Assembly: GCA_028712475.1 (NCBI GenBank)
Contig: JAQTQB010000001.1
Span: 310,001-374,000 of the forward strand
From: Verrucomicrobiales bacterium
Lineage (GTDB): Bacteria; Verrucomicrobiota; Verrucomicrobiia; Limisphaerales; UBA11358
Direction: 5' to 3'
DNA length: 64,000 nucleotides
The position numbers and the translations under genes are program-made. The notes beneath the pieces were generated by a model that did not search any database, was not told the DNA's origin, and saw nothing but the letters and a program-made list of their open reading frames with translations. Shown piece by piece: positions 27,511 through 34,769 of this stretch (within the stretch, counting starts at the first letter, position 1; each line of letters begins with the position of its first letter).

Positions 27511-28659
27511 ATGCCGCGCACGGTTTATTTCGATTACAACGCCACCACCCCGCTCGACCCGGCGGTGCGCGACGCGATGCTGCCTTTCTTCGGCGAAATC
27601 TGGGGCAATCCCTCGTCCGTGCATCATGTCGGGCGCAAGGCGCGGGCGCTGCTCGATGATGCGCGCGACCGCACGGCTAAATTTCTGGGCGCGAAGCCGA
27701 GCGAAATCATTTTCACGAGCGGCGGCACGGAGAGCAACAACCTCGCCATCTTCGGCGCGGCGCGGATGCTCAAGCCGAGGGGAAAACATCTCATCACTTC
27801 CGCCATCGAACATCATGCGGTGCTGCACTGTTTCGATTACCTTGAAAAAAAAGAGGGTTTTGAAGTCACGCGCCTGCCGGTGAATTCAGAAGGCCGCGTT
27901 TCCGTGGATGATTTGAAACGGGCGATTCGCGCTGACACTGTTCTCGTTTCCATCATGGCGGCGAACAATGAAATCGGCACGGTCCAGCCGGTCGCGGAAC
28001 TCGGCGCGGCCTGCCGCGAGCGCGGAATTGTTTTCCACACGGACGCCGCGCAATGGTTCGGCAAGGAACCGTTTGAAATCATCAACCAGTTCAATGCCGG
28101 CCTCGTTTCTGTTTGTGCTCATAAATTTCACGGGCCAAAAGGCGCGGGACTGCTTTACATCAAATCGCCGTTGCACCCCGACCCCATCTTGTTCGGCGGC
28201 GGCCACGAAAACGAACGCCGCGCCGGCACGGAAAATCTTCCAGCCATCATCGGCCTTGCCGCCGCGCTTGAAAAATTTGTAAAGCCGCCGGTTTTTGAGC
28301 GTTATAAACTGGCGGCGATGTCTGCCAAACTCATTTCAGCCATTGAGAAAATTGACGGCTGCGAGCTGGTCAGCCCGCGCGAAAACTCGCTGGCTAACAC
28401 CGTTTCCTTCGTCGTGCGCGGCGCGGACAGCATTGGACTGATGGCGGGGCTGGACTTGGAAGGCATCTGTGCCTCGAGCGGTTCGGCGTGTTCCGCAGGT
28501 TCTCTGGAGCCGAGTCATGTGGTTCTGGCAATTGGTAAAAAAACTTCGGCAAATTCGCTCGTGCGTTTTTCTTTGGGGCGCGATTCGACGGAGGAGGAAA
28601 TTAAATTTGTATGCGATTCGCTGCCTGAAATAATCCGTCGCGCACAACTAGGCAAATAA
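27511..28659 (+). CDS. Cysteine desulfurase (NifS/IscS family)
   Basis: PLP enzyme supplying persulfide sulfur from cysteine for Fe-S clusters or tRNA thiolation. MPRTVYFDYNATTPLDPAV is the family N-terminus; FTSGGTESNNLAI binds PLP phosphate, the PLP lysine is in VCAHKFHGPKGAGLLY, and the catalytic cysteine is in ASSGSACSAGSLEPSHV with the short-loop context of group I enzymes. RRAGTENLP is intact. 382 aa. No iscU or mnmA is adjacent. It lies immediately upstream of the dnaN leader region. Confidence 0.95.
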   Translation: MPRTVYFDYNATTPLDPAVRDAMLPFFGEIWGNPSSVHHVGRKARALLDDARDRTAKFLGAKPSEIIFTSGGTESNNLAIFGAARMLKPRGKHLITSAIEHHAVLHCFDYLEKKEGFEVTRLPVNSEGRVSVDDLKRAIRADTVLVSIMAANNEIGTVQPVAELGAACRERGIVFHTDAAQWFGKEPFEIINQFNAGLVSVCAHKFHGPKGAGLLYIKSPLHPDPILFGGGHENERRAGTENLPAIIGLAAALEKFVKPPVFERYKLAAMSAKLISAIEKIDGCELVSPRENSLANTVSFVVRGADSIGLMAGLDLEGICASSGSACSAGSLEPSHVVLAIGKKTSANSLVRFSLGRDSTEEEIKFVCDSLPEIIRRAQLGK

Positions 28660-28692
28660 GCATGGGACGGACGGTGAATGGAATGTTGGCTC

Positions 28693-28862
28693 TGTGAACA
28701 AGTGGATAACTTGCCGGCTTTTTGGCTGGCTTCCGGAATCAATTCGCAGTTTCATTCCTGCCGGATCGGTTGCAGCAACTTGACAGCGCGAGTTGTTTGC
28801 CTTATTCACAGCCCTTAATAATAAGAATTATCTTAAGAAAAAGACTTTAATAATATACGAGC
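28693..28862. other. Possible replication-origin region upstream of dnaN
   Basis: TTATTCACA at 28802-28810 fits the DnaA-box consensus. AGTGGATAA (28701-28709) and TGTGAACAA (28693-28701) are one-mismatch boxes on the other strand. The last 50 bp (ttaataataagaattatctt...) is strikingly AT-rich, as in an unwinding element. dnaA is not in the window. This could also be only a DnaA-controlled dnaN promoter. Confidence 0.45.
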
Positions 28863-29972
28863 ATGAACCTCACCATCGCCAAAGATCAAATCCTCGTCGG
28901 CCTCCAGGCTGTGCAAAACATCGTCGGCTCGCGCACGACCCTGCCGATCCTTTCCAACGTCCTGCTGCGCGCCGAGGGCGGCCATGTGGAATTCACCGCC
29001 ACCGACCTCGACGTCTCGGTTTCGTGCAAGGTCGAGGCCAAGGTGAAGAAGCCCGGCGCCACCACGATTCCCGTGAAGAAGCTTTTCGGCATCGTCCGAG
29101 AACTCGGCGGAACCGAGATTGACATCGAAGTGGACGAGAAAAACATCTGCACCATCCGCTGCGGTTCGTCGTTCTTCAAAATCCACGGCCTTAACGCGGA
29201 TGAATTCCCGCCGCTGCCCAAGTTCAAGGACGACAAGAAAGTTTCCCTCTCGCAGGAAACCGTCAAAGGCATGTTGAAGAAAACCTCCTTCGCCGTCTCC
29301 ACCGACGAATCGCGCTACGTCCTCAACGGCATTTTCATCAGCCTCAAGGATCACAAGATGACGATGGTGGCCACCGACGGACGCCGCCTTGCGCTTGTGG
29401 ATGAGGAAGTGGACATCTCCGAGAAAAGCAGCGGCGAATTCATCGTGCCGGCCAAGGCCGTGAACGAATTGAACCGCCTGCTCCAGGAAAAAGGCGACGT
29501 GGAAATCAAGTTCGGCGAAAATCAGGCGTCCTTCGCGCTCAAGGACGATAAAGGATTTTCCGTCCTGGTCATCTCCAAGCTGATCGAGGGCAATTATCCG
29601 AATTACCGGCAGGTCATTCCCGGTGAAGCCAAGGAACGCGTGCCGCTCATGCGCGAAGAATTTGTGCAGGCCCTCCGGCGCGCAGAGATCATGACCAGCG
29701 AAAAAGCCAACTCCGTCAAACTCGCGTTCGGCAAGAACACGCTGGCCATCACCGCCAACTCGCCGGAAGTGGGCGAGGCGCGCGAAACCATGGCGGTGAA
29801 TTACAAGGGCAAGGAGATGGCCATCGCCTTCAACCCGCGCTACCTGATTGACGCCTTGAACGCGCTGACCGAGGACGAAGTGTTCTTTGAGCTGATTGAT
29901 GAATTAAGCCCCGGCGTGCTGAAGATCAACGGGCCGTTCCTCTACGTCGTCATGCCCATGCGGTTGAGCTAA
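28863..29972 (+). CDS. dnaN: DNA polymerase III beta sliding clamp
   Basis: 369 residues with three repeated clamp domains. MNLTIAKDQILVGLQAVQNIVGSRTTLPILSNVLL, RYVLNGIFISLKDHKMTMVATDGRRLAL and the C-terminal VFFELIDELSPGVLKINGPFLYVVMPMRLS are typical; the final MPMRL is the conserved tail of the partner-binding pocket. It forms the ring that tethers polymerase to DNA. No Shine-Dalgarno sequence precedes the ATG. Upstream lies an AT-rich region with DnaA-like boxes; downstream is a strong inverted repeat. Confidence 0.98.
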   Translation: MNLTIAKDQILVGLQAVQNIVGSRTTLPILSNVLLRAEGGHVEFTATDLDVSVSCKVEAKVKKPGATTIPVKKLFGIVRELGGTEIDIEVDEKNICTIRCGSSFFKIHGLNADEFPPLPKFKDDKKVSLSQETVKGMLKKTSFAVSTDESRYVLNGIFISLKDHKMTMVATDGRRLALVDEEVDISEKSSGEFIVPAKAVNELNRLLQEKGDVEIKFGENQASFALKDDKGFSVLVISKLIEGNYPNYRQVIPGEAKERVPLMREEFVQALRRAEIMTSEKANSVKLAFGKNTLAITANSPEVGEARETMAVNYKGKEMAIAFNPRYLIDALNALTEDEVFFELIDELSPGVLKINGPFLYVVMPMRLS

Positions 29973-29984
29973 GAAAAAGCCGAA

Positions 29985-30069
29985 ACATTCAACGCTCAAC
30001 ATTTAACCTCGAACATTCAATGGCCGAAAGCGCCCCTTGGATGTTCGGCGTTGAATGTTGAATGTTCGA
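29985..30069. terminator. Nested inverted repeat after dnaN
   Basis: AACATTCAACGC (29985-29996) pairs with GCGTTGAATGTT (30049-30060), and CGAACATTCAA (30011-30021) pairs with TTGAATGTTCG (30059-30069). It probably ends the dnaN transcript. No U-run follows, so it is not a classical intrinsic terminator. The remaining 54 bp up to the integrase remnant hold nothing else I recognise. Confidence 0.5.
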
Positions 30070-30911
30070 TGTTCCCTCAAATCTTCCGTCCCAGACGCTG
30101 GACGCCAGTTCCCAGACCCCATCTCACCCATCCAGCGGACTGCGCACGCCCAGCCCCGGCTTCTGCATGACATGCGTGTAAATCTGCGTCGTCGTCACGT
30201 CCTTGTGGCCGAGCAAATCCTGCACCGTGCGGATGTCATAGCCGTTCTCCAGCAGGTGCGTGGCGAAGGAATGGCGAAAAGTATGAGGCGTCACCGTCTT
30301 GCTCACGCCCGCCGCGAGCGCCGCCGCCTTGACCGCCCGCTGCAAATTCACCTCATGCACATGATGCCGCTGCAACCGGACGGTGGGGCCAGACCCGGTG
30401 GGGCGAGACTCCGTCGAGTCGTGACTCACACTTTGCGGATCATTCGCCAGTCCCCTGGCCGGAAACACCCATTGCCAGCCCCACTCCCGGTCCGCATTTT
30501 GATACTTCCGCGCCAAAGCAAACGGCAGCGAAACCCGGCCCAAGCCCGCCGCCAAATCTTTCGCGTGGATCGCCCGCACCCGCTCCAGATGCAGTTGCAG
30601 CGCGGGTTTAAGGCTCTCCGGCAGTATCGTCATCCGGTCCTTGAAACCCTTGCCTTCGTGAATCGTGATTTCGCTCCGCCCGAAATCCACGTCCTTGACG
30701 CGGAGGCGGAGACATTCCAGCAGGCGCATCCCCGTTCCATACAGCAACTGGCAGGTCAATTGATGCTCCGGCGACACCAGCGCCAGCACCCGGCGCACCT
30801 CCTCCTTGGTCAACACCGCCGGCAGCTTCCGCGTGCGCGTTGGCCGCTCGATTTCCCCGATGGCCCCCAATTCCAGGTTCAAAACCTCCCGATACAGGAA
30901 CACCAGCGCAT

Positions 30912-31175
30912 TTACCCCGTGAGATAGCGCCGCAAACGACCCTTGATATATCTCTTACCCCAAGCCGTCTTGAGGTATTTCTCACGTTGCGCGGCATCAC
31001 TCTCGTTCAGGCAACCCTCCCAATAGACAAGCTCCAATGGGACACGCTTCTTCGTTGAGGGAACTTGTCCGCTGTTATGTGCCTGTAACCGCGCCGGCAA
31101 ATTCCTGGTCAGCCCAACATAAAACTGACCATCCTTCTCGGAGCGCAACACATACACATAACAATAGGTGGCCAT
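30912..31175 (-). CDS. GIY-YIG nuclease encoded by the inserted element
   Basis: 87 residues from the ATG at 31175 (a TTG at 31181 is also possible). [32 protein letters not shown] carries the GIY-YIG core: the YVYVL/YVGLT pair, the catalytic Arg in RNLPARL and His/Asn in [18 protein letters not shown] supplies the catalytic Glu. It is the stand-alone, UvrC-N-terminal-like form with no DNA-binding extension. The ORF fills the element almost from repeat to repeat; its last codons YLTG-stop are the terminal inverted repeat itself. All active-site residues look intact. Confidence 0.92.
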   Translation of the reverse strand: MATYCYVYVLRSEKDGQFYVGLTRNLPARLQAHNSGQVPSTKKRVPLELVYWEGCLNESDAAQREKYLKTAWGKRYIKGRLRRYLTG

Positions 31176-31195
31176 GTGCAATTATCTCACGGGGT
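30914..31195. mobile_element. 282-bp GIY-YIG mobile element with perfect 13-bp terminal inverted repeats
   Basis: ACCCCGTGAGATA at 30914-30926 and TATCTCACGGGGT at 31183-31195 are exact inverted repeats bounding the inserted DNA in the integron integrase. Flanking host sequence rejoins as ...QAF|NAL... The only cargo is the GIY-YIG gene. No clear target duplication is seen, only a possible single A. No transposase is encoded. Confidence 0.85.
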
Positions 31196-31561
31196 GAACG
31201 CCTGATTCTGCGTGGCCGCCGCCACATTCCTTGCCACCGCCAGATGCGAGAGATACGCCCGCACCTCCGCCGCCTGCATCTCGCGCGGATGCCGCTTCTG
31301 ATGAAACAGGATGAAACCCCTGATCCAGTGCCAGTAGGCCGACTCTGTCCGATGTGAGAAATGCTTGAACCGCATGACCTCATGCACCTGCTCCTGCAGC
31401 TTCAACTTGGGATTCGGCAGAAATTTTTCAAATGTCGGTTTTGGCATTTCAGTAATGACCCGCAGATTTTCAGAAAACGCCTGCTTGACAAGCATAAAAC
31501 CCGGATTTAAGGTCGGAACCAATGAAAGCGATAAACATCAATCCAGTCGCTTAATCTTAAT

Positions 31562-31572
31562 GTTAGCCGACC
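31562..31572. other. Cassette boundary next to the integrase (attI junction)
   Basis: GTTAGCCGACC marks the crossover between the attI side and the first cassette. It is the exact reverse complement of GGTCGGCTAAC at 31962-31972 at the other end of that cassette. The attI proper would lie in 31448-31561, where I see no other feature. Confidence 0.7.
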
Positions 31573-31584
31573 ACCACGCCACAC

Positions 31585-31962
31585 ATGAATTCAGGCGCAC
31601 AGTTTATCGAGCAGCTCGGCATCGAGTTCCCGGAGTTGTGTGAGGACATCAAGGAGTATGAGGGCCTTCTTCATGTCCAGATGGGTTCGTTCGCTCGCAT
31701 CACTCAGGCAGCCATTGATGCCGGAGAGTTTGAGACGTTGCGGCGGCAGTTCATGTTTGCAGACCGTTTCTTTCGTGATGCCGCACCGGACCTTGAGAAC
31801 GCATTCTACGTCTCTTATTTGGAGCATTTGGATTTTCGTGGATCGCACGGACAGCGAGCACAGAGCTTCATGTCATCTGCATTGCGCAAGGGTTGGCAGG
31901 ACATCATGGAGTATATGGACGAGTTGTCTCGGAAAGGACAGAGTGACAAGAGGAAGTCATAG
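31585..31962 (+). CDS. Integron cassette ORF 1, unknown function
   Basis: 125 residues beginning 12 bp after the cassette boundary, with its stop codon touching the attC start, the compact layout of a gene cassette. The product (MNSGAQFIEQLGIEFPELCEDIKEYEGLLHVQMGSFARITQAAIDAGEF...) is acidic and mostly helical, containing LRRQFMFADRFFRDAAPDLENAFYVSYLEHLDF. Proteins of this look (DUF7674-like) occur in cassettes, but I cannot confirm the family. There is no signal peptide. Codon usage is less GC-biased than the host genes. Confidence 0.75.
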   Translation: MNSGAQFIEQLGIEFPELCEDIKEYEGLLHVQMGSFARITQAAIDAGEFETLRRQFMFADRFFRDAAPDLENAFYVSYLEHLDFRGSHGQRAQSFMSSALRKGWQDIMEYMDELSRKGQSDKRKS

Positions 31963-32056
31963 GTCGGCTAACCATGCGCTGCAGCGAACGGCGGCGGGCC
32001 GTCGCAGTTGCAGTCGGCGCGCCTCGTGGCCGCCGTCGCTGAGCTTTTGTCGTTGA
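31962..32056. other. attC recombination site of cassette 1
   Basis: Starts GGTCGGCTAACCATGCGCTG. The inner arms AGCGAACGGCGGC and GCCGCCGTCGCT pair perfectly except for one bulged A, the extra-helical base typical of attC. The right core is degenerate (GTTGATA instead of GTTAGCC). Confidence 0.78.
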
Positions 32057-32410
32057 TATGGCTTAATAATGTCAAGCGGACAGTTCTTCTGCTTTCCGAA
32101 AATTCTTTTCATTTTCCGGTTTCCTTCACCACGAACTATTCTGAGTCAGCCGCCGGGACGCCATGACTGCGGTTTCAAGGCTGAGATGCGTGAGTCCACT
32201 CGCCGGCTTGCACCGGGCGAAGTTATCACAGGTCACGGTCCGAGGCGGCGCGTGTCTCCGTCTAGGCTCAAGGATTGCCAGAGGCACCTTTCAACGACGA
32301 ACGAGCGTCACGCCTGACCGGGTCCCGGCCGCTGGTTCAGAACAGGTTCATGGGCGCTGTCATTTCTTTTCTTTTCTATAAGTGGTTTTGGTTTTTCCGT
32401 GCCGGTGCGT
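32057..32410. other. Stretch without recognisable gene
   Basis: About 350 bp between the attC and the first IS110 remnant. The short ORFs here have no coding character. I see no second attC, and no similarity by eye to the left end of the other IS110 copy. Confidence 0.5.
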
Positions 32411-32963
32411 TCAAGGGGTCGCCGCCACGGGTTTGACCTGGCGCGCGATGGCCCAGACAAAACCCGCCAGTTCGCGGGCCAGCGGCCCAGGGCAAAGCCG
32501 CGCGGCCCGGCTTCGTAACAGAATTTCAACGTCGTGCCGGGATGGGCGGCCTGGAGTTTATGGGCGAGTTTGAGCACGTCGTCGTGTTCGCCGCCGATGA
32601 TCCCGTAACGCCGCACCCCGGTTGAACCGGACGGCGCGAGGCTGACCGCGATGGAATCGTTATGCACGTCCAGGCCAATGAACAGGGCCGGGCCTTTCGT
32701 GGGCGCACCGGGGCGTGGCCGCAGGTGGGCGGCGGCCACGCGAGCCGCCGGTTTGAGCCGGGGCGGGCGCGGTGATTTTTGCGGCTGGACAGGCTGGGGT
32801 TGGCGCAGTATGTATGGCTTCATGGTGTTTGCTTTTCGTTTCAGTGTTGTTACGGACGCGAGTCCCACAACGGGTGGCCCGGCGCCGCTCACGCGGCGCA
32901 ACCCACGTTTGCTCCGGAGAGCAGACACCGCTTTCGCTTTCATCGCCAGCCATACTGTCTAGG
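32411..32963 (-). mobile_element. IS110-family element, internally deleted copy A
   Basis: The transposase remnant starts at the ATG 32823 (MKPYILRQPQPVQPQ). It keeps the DEDD/RuvC-like N-terminal domain (ALFIGLDVHNDSIAVSLAPSG, LKFCYEAGPRGFAL) and then, in a shifted frame, a short C-terminal piece GPLARELAGFVWAIARQV to a stop at 32411. The Transposase_20 domain is missing. The 140 bp upstream of the ATG are non-coding and nearly identical in copy B. The right end, CTGTCTAGG, abuts a cassette-like ORF at 32976. Confidence 0.8.
32743..32963. repeat. 221-bp direct repeat, first copy (second at 33971-34191)
   Basis: The two copies are 1228 bp apart and I find a single base difference (ggcgcc versus ggcacc). 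They cover the first transposase codons and the whole non-coding end of the IS110 elements. On the minus-strand RNA this region has the hairpin GCGCCGC-GUGA-GCGGCGC. The one difference turns a G-C pair into G-U, so pairing is kept. Confidence 0.9.
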
Positions 32964-32975
32964 CCGCTTCACACC

Positions 32976-33242
32976 ATGAGCAGTTCCGAACAGATCCCGG
33001 TTTACCGTTACGCGACTCGGTATCTGAACGAGGTCATTCAGTGCACCGAGCCGATGACCGACGAGTTGGCGCAGCGGATTCGTTCCCTGCACCGCGATCA
33101 CGGTCTCGACTACGAGACGCTTCCTGCTCATCTCTGCACTGGCGACACCACTGGCTCTCAGGCATTCGGCGCTGGTAAGATGTTGGTCGAGCTTGCAGCG
33201 TTTCATCTGCACGAGGATTATCGGCGTTGGAGACAGTCATGA
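32976..33242 (+). CDS. Cassette-like ORF 2, unknown function
   Basis: 88 residues (MSSSEQIPVYRYATRYLNEVIQCTEPMTDELAQRIRSLHRDHGLDYETLPAHLC...) starting 12 bp after the end of IS110 copy A. The leader TAGGCCGCTTCACACC closely matches the leader of the 24.6-kb cassette (TAGGCCACTTCACGC), so the ORF most likely entered as a cassette. The stop is followed by CACAACGGCCT, possibly the first bases of its attC, cut off by IS110 copy B. It is helical, without signal peptide. No family recognised. Confidence 0.6.
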   Translation: MSSSEQIPVYRYATRYLNEVIQCTEPMTDELAQRIRSLHRDHGLDYETLPAHLCTGDTTGSQAFGAGKMLVELAAFHLHEDYRRWRQS

Positions 33243-33275
33243 CACAACGGCCTCCTGATAAGCTGATTAGATAAG

Positions 33276-34191
33276 TCACTGGTTTGGGACGAGTTTTAGG
33301 CCGAGGGCGGCGGCGCTGTTGTGGAGGCGGGCGAGTTTCTTACGCTGCATTTTTTCTTCTTCTTTTTTGAATACTTCGGGATCAAATGGCTGGCGATACT
33401 TGAAGAGGTGCCAGAGGATACGTGCCAGTTTGTGCGCCATCGCCGTGATGGCCTTCGGGGTTCCGAGGCGCGCTTTCCAGCGCCGGTAGAGGTCGCCAAA
33501 GTGGTTCTGGGCCCGGTTCAAGGCTTGCGCGGCCAGTCGCAGCGCGGTGGCGGCCCGGCTCTTCACGTCGCGCGTGGAGGAACTCATGATCTTGCCGCCG
33601 GTGATCCGGTTGTCCGGACACAGCCCCAGCCAGTTCCAAAAATGTCTGGCCGTGGGAAACTTGGCGGCAAACTCCGGCCCCAACTCGGCCATCAGCACGA
33701 GCACGGTCGGGGTTTGGAAGCCGGGCACCGCCGTCAGGTCCACGCCCAAGACGCGGTGACATTCTTCCCGCGCGGCGAACTGCGGTTCGTTGCGCCGGGC
33801 TTTTTTATGGGTGGTCTTGGCCGGGGCCGGCGGCGTGAGGGCGAGGCCGGCCCGCGTGTCGAAGCCTTTGAGCAGCGCGGCGATCTCCACGTCACAGTCG
33901 GCAATCAAAGCCTGATGCTGCTGCCACAACGCGCGGGTTTGCCGCAGCGTGAAGAGGTGTTCGGGCCGCCAGCCGCCGGTTTGAGCCGGGGCGGGCGCGG
34001 TGATTTTTGCGGCTGGACAGGCTGGGGTTGGCGCAGTATGTATGGCTTCATGGTGTTTGCTTTTCGTTTCAGTGTTGTTACGGACGCGAGTCCCACAACG
34101 GGTGGCCCGGCACCGCTCACGCGGCGCAACCCACGTTTGCTCCGGAGAGCAGACACCGCTTTCGCTTTCATCGCCAGCCATACTGTCTAGG
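33276..34191 (-). mobile_element. IS110-family element, internally deleted copy B
   Basis: Shares the 221-bp end (33971-34191) and the ATG (34051) with copy A, but after about 25 codons the sequence jumps, in another frame, to the C-terminal half. This includes PEHLFTLRQTRALWQQHQALIADCDVEIAALLKGFD, VLGVDLTAVPGFQTPTVLVLMAELGPEF and FWNWLGLCPDNRITGGKI, the Transposase_20 (IS116/IS110/IS902) domain, ending LGLKLVPNQ. The DEDD domain is lost. Copies A and B therefore keep complementary halves, and neither is functional alone. The right end CTGTCTAGG is followed by ORF 3. Confidence 0.85.
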
Positions 34192-34206
34192 GCACATCGC
34201 ACGCTC

Positions 34207-34479
34207 ATGAAAAAGCACAGAGTGAAGATTGGGATTTTGATTTCCATACTATCGGTTATTGGCGTGTTGGAGTTTTTTGATCTGCATCCAAGTATTTCGA
34301 TTGGCAAGACCGACATCACGTGGACTGGATTCAGGCACATGAGTAGGTGGACGCGCGGAGAGCAGACCGCGTCCGTCGGAGCTCTTGGTGCTAAGAATGG
34401 CAAGCTCTATCGCAAGTGTTACATGCGTTTTATTGGTCCAATATCTATTTACAGATATGAACAACCTGTGCCCTCTTAA
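34207..34479 (+). CDS. Cassette-like ORF 3, small exported or anchored protein
   Basis: 90 residues (MKKHRVKIGILISILSVIGVLEFFDLHPSISIGKTDITW...) with a basic start and one hydrophobic helix at residues 8-24, so a signal anchor. It begins 15 bp after the end of IS110 copy B, in the same relation as ORF 2 to copy A. AT-rich relative to the chromosome. About 90 bp downstream, CTAACCATGCGC (34569-34580) repeats the start of the cassette 1 attC. No family recognised. Confidence 0.55.
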   Translation: MKKHRVKIGILISILSVIGVLEFFDLHPSISIGKTDITWTGFRHMSRWTRGEQTASVGALGAKNGKLYRKCYMRFIGPISIYRYEQPVPS

Positions 34480-34769
34480 GTAACAAGACGCGCAAGTGAT
34501 TGATATGCAAGTAAAGTCGCCACCCTTGTTTCTTGTGTCATTGCCCCGCCTCGGAGGCGGGTGGAGTGCTAACCATGCGCGAGCCCGTGTGAAAACCATT
34601 TACCGGCGGATGAGTTGAAGACGGGGAGCGGGAAAGTTTGTCTTGGAGGGAAAGTTTTGCCGGAACGGCTTCGTTCGATTCCGCTGGTGAGGGGAGCGAT
34701 CACCACTCTTATCAGGACGGGCTGACCCGCTTTTTTGCGGGCAGGCGTCGCCGCTACGAACAAAAGATT
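34480..34769. other. End of the cassette region: truncated attC and hairpins
   Basis: Contains the perfect hairpin CCCGCCT-cgg-AGGCGGG near 34545, the attC-type start GTGCTAACCATGCGC (34566-34580) without its other half, and CCCGC-TTTTTT-GCGGG near 34727-34742, which could end the MBL gene transcript. No gene seen. Confidence 0.5.

Larger units (their letters stand above)
30124..31447 (-). pseudogene. intI: Integron integrase split by a 282-bp insertion
   Basis: The N-terminal part (MPKPTFEKFL...LQEQVHEVMRFKHFSHRTESAYWHWIRGFILFH...ATQNQAF) ends at 31196. The C-terminal part resumes at 30913 as [15 protein letters not shown]. Together they make one IntI: Arg in [38 protein letters not shown], plus [22 protein letters not shown], the insert found only in integron integrases. 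The insertion between QAF and NAL brings a TGA inside its terminal repeat, so the N-terminal fragment stops. Without the insertion the frame is closed except for one extra A. Cassettes lie on its 5' side, the standard arrangement. Confidence 0.93.

Noticed and set aside
33321-34190. 289-residue plus-strand ORF over IS110 copy B
   Set aside because: Antisense to the recognised transposase domain.
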